From positions 53,280,457-53,344,456 of the forward strand of contig NC_083343.1 in assembly GCF_019175385.1 (NCBI RefSeq): a stretch of 64,000 nucleotides of DNA, in the 5' to 3' direction. Of the stretch, positions 12,164 through 23,373 are shown one piece after another. How positions within the stretch are numbered: position 1 is the first letter of the stretch; each line of letters opens with the position of its first letter. The position numbers were made by a program, and so were the translations under genes. Below the pieces are notes generated by a model. The model saw only the letters and a list, made by a program, of their open reading frames with translations. It searched no databases and was not told the DNA's origin. The stretch comes from Lycium barbarum (Eukaryota; Streptophyta; Magnoliopsida; Solanales; Solanaceae).

Positions 12164-12166
12164 AGA

Positions 12167-13466
12167 TCAATCCCTATAGATCTGCCTCGCTATAACATAA
12201 TCCCCAACCGGCGTAGCTACCTCAAATGGCTCTATAGGCACAGACACTATCCCAATTTTACTAGCAACGAGCGGGGAAATATATGATAAAGTAGAACCAG
12301 GGTCAATCAATGCATACACAGATCTGGAGAAAACCAGTAATGTACCTGTGACGACATTCGGCGAAGCCTCCTGATCCTGTCGGCTGGCCAATGCATATAT
12401 GCGGTTCGAGGGACCGCTAGAACCTGAAACACTGCCGCGACCTCGACCGCGTCCCGCCGGTGCCGACATACCTCGCCCTGCAGGGCGTGCAACAGATGGA
12501 GCAGATGAAGAACCGGCGGCTAATCCTGTCGGCTGAGCCACACTACCAGAACCGCTAGCCAACGGAAAATCTCGCATAAAATGGCCCTGACCACCGCACG
12601 AAAAACAAGCTCCAGTAGCTCGATAACACTCCCCAGGATGAGACTTCCCGCAATGAGAACAACGGGGTCTGGGTGGTCTGGCCTGGCTGGAGCCTCTAGA
12701 CACCTGTGAACCTTCCGCCCTGGAGCTCTGACCGGCCCTAGACGGTCCTGCACTATCAAACCTCCTGCCGCCTGACTGAGTACTCCGGCCGGACGGAGGA
12801 AACTGTCTGCCTGACTGCTGCTGCTGAGGCTGTCCGCCTCGAGAATCTCCCGAATATCCTGCAGATCTGGCCCTCTTGGGCGGCCTCCTGTCCCGATCTC
12901 TACCAGAATGATCAGACCTGTGACGGTCCTCCATACCCAGCGCATAAGCCTGAAGTCGGGCAATATCCATGTCTGTCTGCAATGACACCGCCATACAGCC
13001 ATCGATCAAATAACGATCCAACCCCATAACATATCTGTGCATCCGATCGGACATATCTGCTACTACGGCAGGTGCATACCGGGCCAGGGAATCAAACTCC
13101 AGATTATACTCACGAACGCTCCGACCCCTCTGCTGCAGATGTAAGAATCGGTCAGCCCGCGCCCGCCGTAACTCTGGGGGCAGAAAGTGGCGGGTGAAAG
13201 CAGTCACAAACTCGTCCCAAGTAGCTGGAGGAGCACCCTCACCCCTGGATATCTCCTAGGTCTCATACCAGTGAGTAGCAATATCCCGAAGTCTATGCGA
13301 GGCCAACTCGACCAACTCGGTCTCTGAAGCCCTGATGAAGTCTAGCGAGCGCCGCATCCCCCGAATAAAGTCAAGGGGGTCCTCATCGGGCTTAGACTCG
13401 AAAAACTCTGGAGGGCCACATAATAAGAACTCCCGAACTCTCAGGCTGTCCCGCCTGTCATTATCA
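12167..13466 (-). pseudogene. Element B gag (capsid, zinc knuckle) and protease start
   Basis: It has the capsid signature HFLPPELRRARADRF and then a long Gln/Ser/Arg-rich linker. The zinc knuckle is CFSCGGQGHFMRDF, whose last cysteine has become phenylalanine. Next comes the protease active-site stretch [17 protein letters not shown] at 12167 replaces a cysteine codon of A, and a TAG near 13255 replaces a tryptophan codon in the capsid part. The segment is out of frame with the gag N-terminus by a deletion near 13478. Confidence 0.82.
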
Positions 13467-13754
13467 TCATCGTCCCTCCGCTACCAATGTGGTCAGTAAC
13501 TGCACAGCCTCCCTCATGGTCCAGTCCTCTGCCCCGAGCTGAGGAGCTGGAGGCTCGCGTGTGGGTACACGGGCCCCTGGAGCTGCTGATGGACCTGCTC
13601 CAGGCTCCGCCTGTGGTGGTGTAGCGGATCCCTCTGAATGGGGCACAACCTCGGGCAAATCATAAACACGAGCCCGGGTAACTCGCTGTGCCTGACTAGT
13701 GCCTGCCATCCCTGCCTTGCCCTTCTGGGCCGCCGTTGCCTTCTTCGGAGGCAT
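13467..13754 (-). pseudogene. Element B gag N-terminus, cut by a frameshifting deletion
   Basis: It starts at an ATG (13754-13752) with MPPKKATAAQKGKAG, the lysine-rich start shared by A, E and F. It continues to AVQLLTTLVAEGR and stops. In A the matching place has about 20 more bases coding an arginine-rich stretch; their loss here shifts the frame. A CAG splice-acceptor-like site lies two bases upstream of the ATG (AG at 13758-13757). Confidence 0.8.
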
Positions 13755-13864
13755 CACTGCAAACACAATAACGAATTAGATCAAAATCATCCTAATAGCA
13801 CAGCTCTAACGCACGATCTAAGATTCCAAAGAAAAGTGACACCCTAAATGCCCTGTAGCCTCCT

Positions 13865-13898
13865 GTTTATAGACGTGGTGCACAACACACCGATAAAC
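13865..13898 (-). promoter_or_regulatory. Leader stem-loop with palindromic loop GTGCAC (B)
   Basis: Minus strand: outer arms GTTTAT and ATAAAC, inner arms GGTGTG and CACGTC (two G-U pairs keep it closed), loop TTGTGCAC. The palindrome is 13878-13883. Confidence 0.7.
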
Positions 13899-13942
13899 AA
13901 GACTCTACGAGACACGGCCTGTGGACATTCCGAGGACAAACC

Positions 13943-13954
13943 GCTCTGATACCA
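13943..13954 (-). other. Primer binding site for initiator tRNA-Met (B)
   Basis: The minus strand reads TGGTATCAGAGC, a perfect 12-base match to the plant initiator tRNA-Met 3' end, four bases from the 5' LTR. Confidence 0.93.
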
Positions 13955-13958
13955 CTTT

Positions 13959-16816
13959 TGTCACGACCCAACCCCGCGGGCCGCGACTGGCGCCCTACCT
14001 GGACACCCGAACCCATCTATCCAATGCATTCAAGTAAATAGCAGAAGCCGACAAGGCTATATTCCAAATTTAGATAATTTCCAGAAAAATTTCGGCAGAG
14101 TTTCCTTTGTTTTACAGACTATCCAAAATAACCCTGTACACAACAAACACCAACAAAGGCCACACAGGGCTAACAAAGAAACGTATAAACATATGCGGAC
14201 CGGCCGCCTCGGCGTATGGGATCGCCCAAACAACATATACACATATCCATACAGAAAGACCCTAACCCACAAACATGTCCACAGACCTCTAAATAGACCG
14301 ACAGAATCATATGACGGGACAGGGCCCCCGCCGTACCCAAATAGTCAGATATACAGAAATGTATATACATAGCAAAAGATGTATGTACCAAAAGTGGACT
14401 CCGAATCAAAGGGAGTACTCCGAAATAGCAGAAGTGGAACCTACAGTGGTGGATCACCGGCGTCTGTACCTGCGGGCATGAAACGCAGCCCCCGAAGAAA
14501 GGGGGGTCAGTACGAAAGATGTACTGAGTACGTAAAGCATGGAGTACAAAATTATAGGCCAGAACTGAAAGCGAACAGAATACAAAAGAGAGAAATGCCG
14601 AACATTTTATCAAAATGTTTATCAAAATCATATATACATAATGCAAACGAAATCATGGAAAGCTCAGGAACGTGGTCACCACTCCGACGCTGGTGCCACA
14701 CACACCATAACACCAAAATGTTCAAATCTCCGTACATCCCCGAGTACACATATATCAACATATCGTATCACCAGCCATATCACAGCATAACACCGAACGG
14801 AACCCGGCCCTATGGCGAGGTCTCGGGAACCGTAACACAGCATATGACCGAATTTATCATAATGCGCACGAATCATAACCGGCCCGGGAACCGGTGAACG
14901 AAGTCATAATAAGGCACGAGCGGAGTCGTGAGCAAACAATGCAATTGTATATCAAAATAGCCTTTCAAAACTTGAAAGCTTCATAAGTCATTTCATTAAA
15001 CAAAGTAGTCGAATAATTAGTTAGTACGGAAGTTTATTTCACAAAAATGTTTCCAAAGTGGTACGTATCTCTCAAAATCAAAAATTCTTTATCGAAGCTT
15101 ATCCAAAAAGAGAGCCTAATAGAACGAATAAGGCATCTCGGGGTTAGCGGGCCCACCTCGGGTCAAGTCGAGGTGGCGAACATAATTTATGAACATTTCA
15201 GGTCTATAAGATCATACATAAAGATTTCAAAGTAACCCGATCTCATTTACATAGGTTTCGGACGTTTGATTGCTTTCTAGCCAAAATACAGTCATTAGGC
15301 TTCAATCGAATTGAATGAATAGTAGCCATTCTATAGATCGGATTTCGAGGAGCGGAAATGCTCCCGGGGTTCCGATATCAACCTAACATACTAAGACATG
15401 CCAAAAGAAGAAGTGGGAAGCTTTACATACCTTATAGACGTCTTATGCTCACCCCAAACTCAAATCCCGTTTCGTCCAGAATCTGTAAATGGTCAAGGTT
15501 ACCAATTAGAGATTCTAAGGCTTAAGAATTCCCTTAATTTCATTGTTGCCTACCGAAATTTCGGCAGCATTTCCCCTATATATCTAACACCCCCGAGACT
15601 TAGCTCGGCTCAATAAACATCAACAACAACAATCCAAACATCACAAACAACACAAACCACAACTAAATCATTCTAACTCCAACATTCTCTCTTATCATAT
15701 AAGTTAACAACTTTCATTCAAACTTCACAATATCAAACTAATGTCCACTTTATTGTATTCATTCACTCATTCAAGATTATTCAAACACATCCCAATTATG
15801 CTCCAAACAATATACGCAAATTCAAGAAGTTCGTCACTTTTCATATTTCATCTGAATCGTCAACAATTACGACGAACATACTAACGCGCATTGTTTCATT
15901 CCAAGTTCATTAACAACAACCATAAGTCACATTTAAAGTCTTAATATCATAATTATACAAGGATATACACAAATATACCGAAATCATATACATTCCCATA
16001 ATAAATCCACAACCATTTCCAACGCCAATTCAATTCGTTAAACATTTATTTACGTCATAAATGCCATAACGACGCAACTAACGGACTAAATAGGATTCAA
16101 TTCAACTCCCCTTTCAAACCACATAAGTCACGGCCAATACACCACACACACATATACCCACGGTTTCATTCACACATCAATACTACGTAATTCTTGTCTA
16201 TTCTCAATCCTTAACATATTCATACCAATTCCATAACATTAAAAGGGCAAAATTCTTACCTTTACTTGAATTTCCGACTTGTCGCAAACGTGCACCTTTC
16301 GCCAAACTAATTGTATCCCGTTGAAGAGCGTCTTGAGTACACTACAAATATGGAAAGGGCACGGTTTTTGGATCAATAACAAAGGCTAGAGAATTTTTGG
16401 TTGATGGAAAGTGAGGTTCGGCCGAGAGGGAGTATTATAAGCTCAAGGGTGTGTTGAATGATTTTTCTTGATAACTCTAAGGGATCATTGATATATATCC
16501 ACATTTAAGAGTCACATGGATATCACATGACTTTTAAAAATGGGCTTGGGCCAAGCCTTGTGGCCGGCCACCCCATATCTTTGGGCCTCAATTTTTGTTC
16601 CAATTTTCTTGGCCCAATTCGTTAAGAATCCCGTTTTGTAATTCCCGAAACTAATTTCCGAAATTCCAAATTTACCCTCGGCCTTCCCCAATGTCTTAAC
16701 ACCAATAGTTTCATAACCAACATAGTCATGTTAACTAGAATCAAAATATTTCCTTATAACATACAAGTCTTAATTATTTCTCGATTTCCAATTATGCGGA
16801 AACACGGGACATAACA
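13959..16816 (-). mobile_element. Element B 5' LTR
   Basis: 2,858 bases running TGTTATGTCCCG to GGGTCGTGACA on the minus strand. A TATA-like ATATATAT is at 16491-16498. About 230 bases downstream (16258-16259) lies a consensus splice donor, AAG then GTAAGAA. The conserved two-hairpin block is at about 14464-14538. Proper TG...CA ends and the adjacent primer site fix the boundaries. Confidence 0.93.
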
Positions 16817-17717
16817 CTATCAACCTATAAACCCTAATTCCATGCAAAACCCTACGTCAAGTATTCATGTAAAGAAGGTAGATTATCATAATGGTATTCA
16901 TGTGCTTCGTTGGACACAAAAGGAGGTGCATCATATGGAATCTCTGGAGGATTTGAAGGATGCAGTCGTTGGAAAATTCTCATATGGATGGCCATCATTG
17001 GAGGAACTCCGGACACTTATCCCAGAGCAATGTGGGATGAAAGGAAAGTGCCAGATTTGATTGTTTCGTGATAGACATGTCCTTATTAGATTATCAACAA
17101 AGGAGGATTTTTTTAATCTATGTTCGAAGGGTGTGTACTACTTGCAGTCAAGAGATGGTTATTCTTATCAAATGAGGCCTTTGATTTATGACTCTAAGTT
17201 TAAAGTTGATGAATAGGCATCAAAGGTTATATCTTTGATATATTTTCCTTATCTATTACCTACGTTCTTTGTGAAGGAAGCTTTGTTTTCTCTAGCTTCT
17301 GCTGTTGGGATACCTTTACAAGTGTCTCTGGCCACTATAAATCACACAAGGACAAGTTGTACGAGAGTTAAAGTTATCATGGACTTATTAGAAAATCTCC
17401 CTAGTTATGTGGATATGCAGATAGAGGATGAGGATACTAAGAGGTTAGAGTTGATAAAGTGAATATTTAATACGATTACCTCCCAACATATTGTCAAGAA
17501 TGTAGGTTACAAGGACAAAATGAGAGTGAATGTTGGAAACTCCATCCTGAATTAGTAGCCTTTGATGATGATGATGAGAAAGTAGCACCTGATACTGCAG
17601 GAAAAAGGCAAGGAAATGATGGTCAACAAGGATGTTCAGGCTCCTCAGCCTCAGAAGAAACAGTTTCATCGTAATCGAAGGAGGTTTAATGCTAGGATGT
17701 TATCCAGTGGAAAGATT
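16817..17717 (+). pseudogene. DUF4283 / zinc-knuckle gene relic, main part
   Basis: The frame from 16842 reads VVGKFSYGWPSLEELRTLIP, the core of a plant DUF4283 domain, then HVLIRLSTKEDF and LIYFPYLLPTFF. It continues with PLQVSLATINHTRTSCTRVK. Stops at 17058 (TGA) and about 17214 (TAG) interrupt it. After a frameshift near 17465 the text resumes as YDYLPTYCQECRLQG with a zinc knuckle of C-x2-C-x4-Q-x4-C, so the histidine ligand is glutamine here. A further frame change gives a basic stretch (KKQFHRNRRRF) up to 17717, where element C entered. Such proteins are common in Solanaceae, often as ORF1-like parts of LINEs. Its 3' end should reappear beyond C, outside the window. Confidence 0.72.
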
Positions 17718-17800
17718 GTTACACCCCAGAAAATTTCGCGTTACTAAGGCAGCAGACGGCTTAATGTGAGCTCAAGGAGGAGAAAATATTACAATTATAA
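17718..17800 (+). mobile_element. C LTR1, first 83 bases
   Basis: It matches the starts of LTR2 (51111) and LTR3 (54786), for example GACGGCTTAATGTGAGCTCA, and breaks at the insertion site of D. The text resumes at 47652 without loss apart from the duplicated TATAA/TTTAA. Confidence 0.88.
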
Positions 17801-18208
17801 TGTCACGACCCGACTAAGGGCCACGACGGATACCCGACGCTAACCACCGAGCACCGCTCATTCTATTACTCATCATACTCATTTAAAGCTCTTTTATCAA
17901 ATTTATACTCAATTATAAGAAAATCATCTTTCATTTTGAAAACATAATTACTTTCATATACGTATGCCTCTCGGCCATCAAAATAATATATATACATGAT
18001 GGCATCCTCATGAGACCATATAACCCACACTGCGTATCTACGAGCCTCTACTAGAGTGCTAGACATAGGAACGGGACAGGACCCCGTCGTGCCCAAAATA
18101 TACAAATATACACAAAAGAATAATCACGGCACCTCCGGAACAATGGAGTGCTCTCAAGTCAGCTAACAACCCCTACGAGTCTAGATCAAGCTCACCTCCC
18201 TATCTACC

Positions 18209-18275
18209 TATGGGTATGAACATAGCGTCCAAAGAAAACGGACGTCAGTACGAACATTGTACTGAGTATGAGAGG
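18209..18275 (-). promoter_or_regulatory. Conserved LTR two-hairpin block (D 3' LTR)
   Basis: Minus strand: TCAGTAC, loop AATGTTC, GTACTGA, then CGTCC and GGACG arms. In A and B the second stem is CCCCC/GGGGG, so both arms changed together and pairing is preserved. Confidence 0.65.
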
Positions 18276-18697
18276 CATAAACAACAACAATACGTTAATG
18301 AGATATAGGAATCATCAATAAGGAGCAACTATATATGACTGTCACTTATAAAAGGAATAACACATGCCGACATACTCATAATCATCGTCATATCATATAT
18401 GCATAAATGTACAAATGTATAAGCATAAGTTGCCCGTCCATATAGGTACGGTGTGATAATAATTAACCTGCATCCAGGCCTCCCGCGTCCGGGGTATAAG
18501 CTGCCCACTATAGTGGTGTGTATATCTGCCCGACCATATAGGTACGGTGTAATATCATCATCATATGCTCATCATAATATGCTCATCATAGTATGCTCAT
18601 CATAATACATGCATGAAGACTCAAGGACAACTATGCGTTATCGGGGTGACGTAAGGTCATGATCCCCCGATTTCGTTATGGAGCATTCACAAGCATT

Positions 18698-18900
18698 CTG
18701 TCTCACCGTGAGGGAAGTAGTATATAAGGTGAGTGTGTACAATGCATAACATTATAGACTTTATGGTCCTCTGCCTCACCTTGAAGGAACAACGCATAAG
18801 GTGAGTGTATACAATACATGACATACTTGACTTAATGGTATTTTGCCTCACTCGAAGGGAATAATGTATGAGGTGAGTGTATACAACATACGACATCATT
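18698..18900. repeat. 72-bp tandem repeat, three units (D 3' LTR)
   Basis: CTCACC or CTCAC starts are at 18702, 18775 and 18847. Each unit closes with AAGGTGAGTGT or GAGGTGAGTGT, so it holds a short inverted repeat (CTCACC...GGTGAG). The other D LTR has the same array at about 45991-46195. Confidence 0.82.
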
Positions 18901-20358
18901 AGCATTATAGGAATGTCATAACATGAACTCTAGAGTGTTTAGACTCAAGCTTATCGTCATCACCATTGGACTTATAACATATCTCTTATCTCATATAGCA
19001 ATTCATGATCATAGACTCTTGACTTTCCGGTATATATAGAGAATTCATGGATAGAAAGGAGAATCATACCATCGGATTCATGCCAAAGAAAGAAAGGACT
19101 AGCCTCACATACCTTTGTCGCTTAACTATTCTATCGTTCGCTTGTTCTTCTTCAATGCCACATTTCTACCTTCAAGAGAGAATTCGCATTAATGTTAGTT
19201 AATCGACTATAAGAAAGTGTCGCTATTCCTAGGGAAAATAGGGTAGCATTTCCTTTGTTTTTACTACTTTCCCCACATTCTATATCAACTCCCAAACGCT
19301 CACAACAACATTCACAGTATTGCAAACAACAATCATCATTTATCTACATTTACCACAATTCACCATTTCTCTTCAATTTCTCCACAATTATGGTTATAGC
19401 TGATTATCGCGTTTTCTCATATGTAATACTCATTCCATGGTATATAGGTCATTCATAACATGTTTACAATCACAACATACCAACACTTATGATTCATCCC
19501 AATCACTATTCAACAATGACACTATTCACTCATTCATGACCCATTTTATAGGTCTTTCTACAATTCAAGTGTCTTAGCCTTCCAATAGCTTAAACAACAT
19601 GGTATGGTAATGAAACTTACCTTAGATGATGGATGAACAAGCCTGAATGGAATTACTCTTCTAGCACCAAAACCCTATTTCTCTCACCTTGAGTTTTCTT
19701 GGTGTAGATTAACTTTGGCTAGGTTTCGTACACTTGTTTTCATGGATTTGGTGTTGTTAATCATGTTTTTCCCCTTGAATTCTTATGGATGAATGATGGA
19801 GAATATTCTAGAGGTTTCTTGAAGTGTAGAGGGTGGAAATGAAATGAAACGAAATGGGAAAGGGTCATTTTTATTAAATTGAAAGTTGTCCCGACCAACT
19901 TATACAGACCAACATACGGACCGTACATTTTATACGGGCCATATGTTTTTTCCAGTGAGTGATGACCCTCTTGGCTAATTATACGGCCTGACATACGGCC
20001 AGTATGTTGGGCCGTACAATGCCCAGCTGTTCCGATTTCGTTCTAGTCGACTCGTTTGATCTCCAATCCGTATGGAACCTTCTTGACACTTGTTTAACAC
20101 CTCAATACCAATCTAAGGGACGTTATCACTATTCTCTAAGATGTCATCATGCCATTATTAACTTGTCGCCCATAATTCTTACTCGACACGCAACATATCC
20201 TTTGCTTTCCTTGTTAACCTTCTTCCTTTTCGTTAAATGTCTTGAATCTCAATTAGGATCATCAAAGGCTATTTATCACTTATCGAAACATTGTATACGT
20301 CGTGTTCTTCGCTAACCTATTCACTGTACGTTAATGGGGAATTTTCCAAGGTGTAACA

Positions 20359-20395
20359 TTCTTCCCCCCTTTTGGAACATTAGTCCTCGAATGTT
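20359..20395 (-). other. Polypurine tract and adjacent inverted repeat (D)
   Basis: The minus-strand run AAAAGGGGGGAAGAA (20359-20373) abuts the LTR. Beside it are AACATTAG and CGAATGTT (20376-20395), an eight-base inverted repeat with one mismatch. Confidence 0.8.
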
Positions 20396-20584
20396 AAACC
20401 CTCGGGAATTCTACGAAAATTTCGCCAGAGTTTCCCCTGTAATATGGCACTACCATCCTGCACAACAACCCACAATAATACTGCCTCACAGGGCCACAAC
20501 ACAATGAAACTATAAATTGGCCACACACGACCAAGAGCATGAAAATAAAGCATACATACCTCATATTGTTAGTGTTTCATCTTT

Positions 20585-20960
20585 AATCTCTCCTGGGGAT
20601 GAAATAAGACACGTGGATTTCATATTTTCTTCCGTTTCCCGAGTCATTCTTCTCAGTTGTTATCTTGCCATAAGACCTTAACTGAGGCCACTTATTTATT
20701 TCGAGGTCTCCGTACTTGCCTATCGAATATGGCAATAGGTAGCCCTTCATACATCAATCTTTTCTTGTCACTTGAACATCATTTACTTGCATAATCCTAG
20801 CAGGATTTCTAACATATTTATGAAGCATCGAGACATGCACAACTGGGTGAACTGACTCTAAATCAGGAGGTAGATCTAATTCATAAGCCACCTTGTTTAT
20901 TTCGCACACAATCTCATAAGGCCTAATGCATCGGGGACTAAGCTTCCCTCCCATCCAGTG
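20585..20960 (-). pseudogene. Element D integrase tail and chromodomain relic
   Basis: The frame ending at 20754 reads GGKLSPRCIRPYEIVCEI, then AYELDLPPDLESVHPVVHVS. This is the integrase C-terminal region seen in A, B and E. Further left, after a frame change, IAIFDRQVRRPRNK and VASVKVLWQDNN are recognisable, with several stops: a dead chromodomain-like end. It shows that D descends from a pol-bearing element. Confidence 0.75.
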
Positions 20961-22528
20961 ATCTTATTGCATTCGTAAGTTGTCACACCCCAAGGCTACC
21001 GTAGGAAGCGTATAACATGTACTTATGTCATGTTCTAAGTAATTGTCCTATTTATCCCTAACAGTAATCCCAACTCAACATTTCAACTCAATTTACCATA
21101 TGTTTTCCTTCAACTGACCCGGGGTATCATGACCATACTATTCTTGTTTACCTCTTACTCCTCTTTTTAAGTACCCACTTGGTTTCATTGGCGACGTATA
21201 ATTACTTGCGAGTTACACAATTCATTCTTGCGTGATTCGTGTACATACACATCTATACATATATATGTATTCCTATCTGTATCCGTATTCATAATTGTAC
21301 TCGTTTACATATCGTATCCATGGTCATATTAATATACATATTATTTACATAGCATGCCCGACCATGAAGGTTCAGTGTCATTCATACCGAAATTCTTTTG
21401 TGTATCTGTAGTAACTTATCTCGTCGTGCTCTCTTCCTTCCTTGATTATCATATCTAGTGTCCTACTATAGAAAACCTTAGGTCTCTTTCTTAATTGTCG
21501 CTTATAAATCGCCATATCATTAACTATGACTTTATCGTTAGTGCCTTTGCCTCTTATTCGGGTATAATATCGCCATCCCTTACAATACCCCTTGAGTTAT
21601 TTGCTCTCAATGTCACGTGGTTCAAGGTCTTCATGGATGATTTCCCGTACAGTCTCAGATGCTTGCTCAATTCATATTCGTTTATTTACTAGTCATTAGA
21701 CTCATTTCTGCGTAGCTCTCACTCTTTGTTTTATAGTCTATATCTGTCGCATCTTAGAGTCCATCATTTCAATCTCTACACTCGTATTCTCTTTACTCGC
21801 TTCCCCCCTTTAAGGGTTTTATTTGTACTATTCTCAAATCCGTTGCCTCACCTCCAAAGCTTGAATCCATATACCCCTCACTATGCTACATCTTACTCAT
21901 ACTGTTTCCCATAATCTATGGCTATAATAATTCATGTGTGAAGTCTTAGCATACTCACCTTGCAGTCTTGTAACCAAATAATACAACCGATATAGCAATC
22001 CGGACAACGATGTATTTTACTTAGCGCATCTAGTAGTTATGAGTCAATGTCTAAATCCGCTCCGATTAATAGCTTCTGTCCCATAGGGATACTCATCATA
22101 GTAGTAGGTCTAATTATCCATACCATCCATATAATGTCACTTACCCTCTTCTTCGGTGCTCGAAGTCCACTTGTCACGTCATCTTTGTTTTCCACGGCCT
22201 AAGTCTCATACGCCACTAATACCCCTCATGCCTCTTATTCTTTTACCCTTGGTTTGCATTCAACACTGATTTTCAAAACCAATCATAATCGTATTATATT
22301 TGTCGTTGATGATAGCTTTACTCTATCACTTTATCGTCATACGGTAACTCACAACTTATGATCATCTTTTTGTTTTCAACTCTTTACTTCATATACTTTA
22401 CTCGTTCTAACTTGGTATAGGATATTCGTAGCACATACACCCTCCTTTAATCATAACGCGACTACTTCTCAAGTGCGCGTACTTTGCGGCGTATTTCCTT
22501 CTCTTTCTATTCCCATTCTTATTCCTTT
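20961..22528 (-). other. Element D internal region, no coding sequence seen
   Basis: T/C-rich sequence resembling the G internal region in composition. No gypsy protein motif is visible. It replaces the RT and integrase core expected here. CCTTT at 22524-22528 is the left target duplication of E. Confidence 0.6.
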
Positions 22529-23333
22529 TGTCACGACCCAGCCCCGTGGGGCATGACTAGTGCCCGAGCTGGACACCCATATGTACCTGTCAAACATTAT
22601 CGGACTGATACTATAGGCCCTCAATTAATCACATCGTATTAACATACGCAAGCCGACGGGGCTGCCACTGCGAAATGATAATATATACAAGCCGGCAAGG
22701 CTGCTATAACGACAGAATATCCACAATGATCATATAGACACAACCGAACACATCTGAATACAACCCACATACATGTCTATAGACCTCTAAGAGTTTCAAC
22801 AGTGAAATATGACGGGACAGGGCCCCGTCATACCCCTAGACAACATACACATATATACCCCAAAAAGGGTCTGTACCAGAATCTAGGCTCCGGAACAACG
22901 GAACTCTCCAAGATAGCAGAAAGGGAATCCTAAGCTGGCGGATCACCAAAGCGAGTATCTGCACCTGCGGGCATGAAACGCAGCCCCCCGCCGAAGAAAG
23001 GGTGTCAATACGGAATATGTACTGAGAATGTAAAGCATAAAATATAGTAAACAGGATCATAACTGAAATAAGCAGTACAGAAAACGAGTACAATAACCAG
23101 AATACCAAAATACTTGCCTTTGAAACATAAATCATGCATGTCAATATCATATATCATATCCGGCCCATTATGGGACTCGGTGAATAAAGTCGCCACCCCG
23201 TCTTTGGCGCCATAACACAGCATACTCCATAACACAAATAACTCCATAACACAGCATAACTCTGTAACACAGCATAACTCCATAACACTACATAACACCA
23301 TAACACAGCATAACGCCATAACACAACATAACT

Positions 23334-23373
<40 letters not shown>

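Larger units (their letters stand above)
5926..16816 (-). mobile_element. Element B: Tekay/Del-type Ty3/gypsy chromovirus, both LTRs present
   Basis: A complete but decayed element read right to left: 5' LTR 13959-16816, primer site, gag, protease, RT, RNase H, integrase, chromodomain-like tail, purine tract, 3' LTR 5926-8809. Both LTRs end TGTTATGTCCCG / GGGTCGTGACA on the minus strand. Flanking pentamers are CTTTC (5921-5925) and CTATC (16817-16821), a target duplication with one mismatch. The interrupted host sequence is a DUF4283 relic whose halves lie on both sides. B is the same family as A: LTR starts and proteins align along their length. One frameshifting deletion and at least four in-frame stops break the polyprotein. 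Confidence 0.93.
17801..20358 (-). mobile_element. Element D 3' LTR
   Basis: 2,558 bases. It contains a short TCATCATATGC array (about 18545-18608), a three-unit 72-bp array (18698-18900) and the conserved hairpin block in a diverged form (18209-18275). It also has a splice donor AAG then GTAAGTTT (19619-19620), and palindromic U3 motifs such as TACGGACCGTA (19915-19925). The TATA box expected near 19870 is eroded here but intact in the other LTR. Confidence 0.9.
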
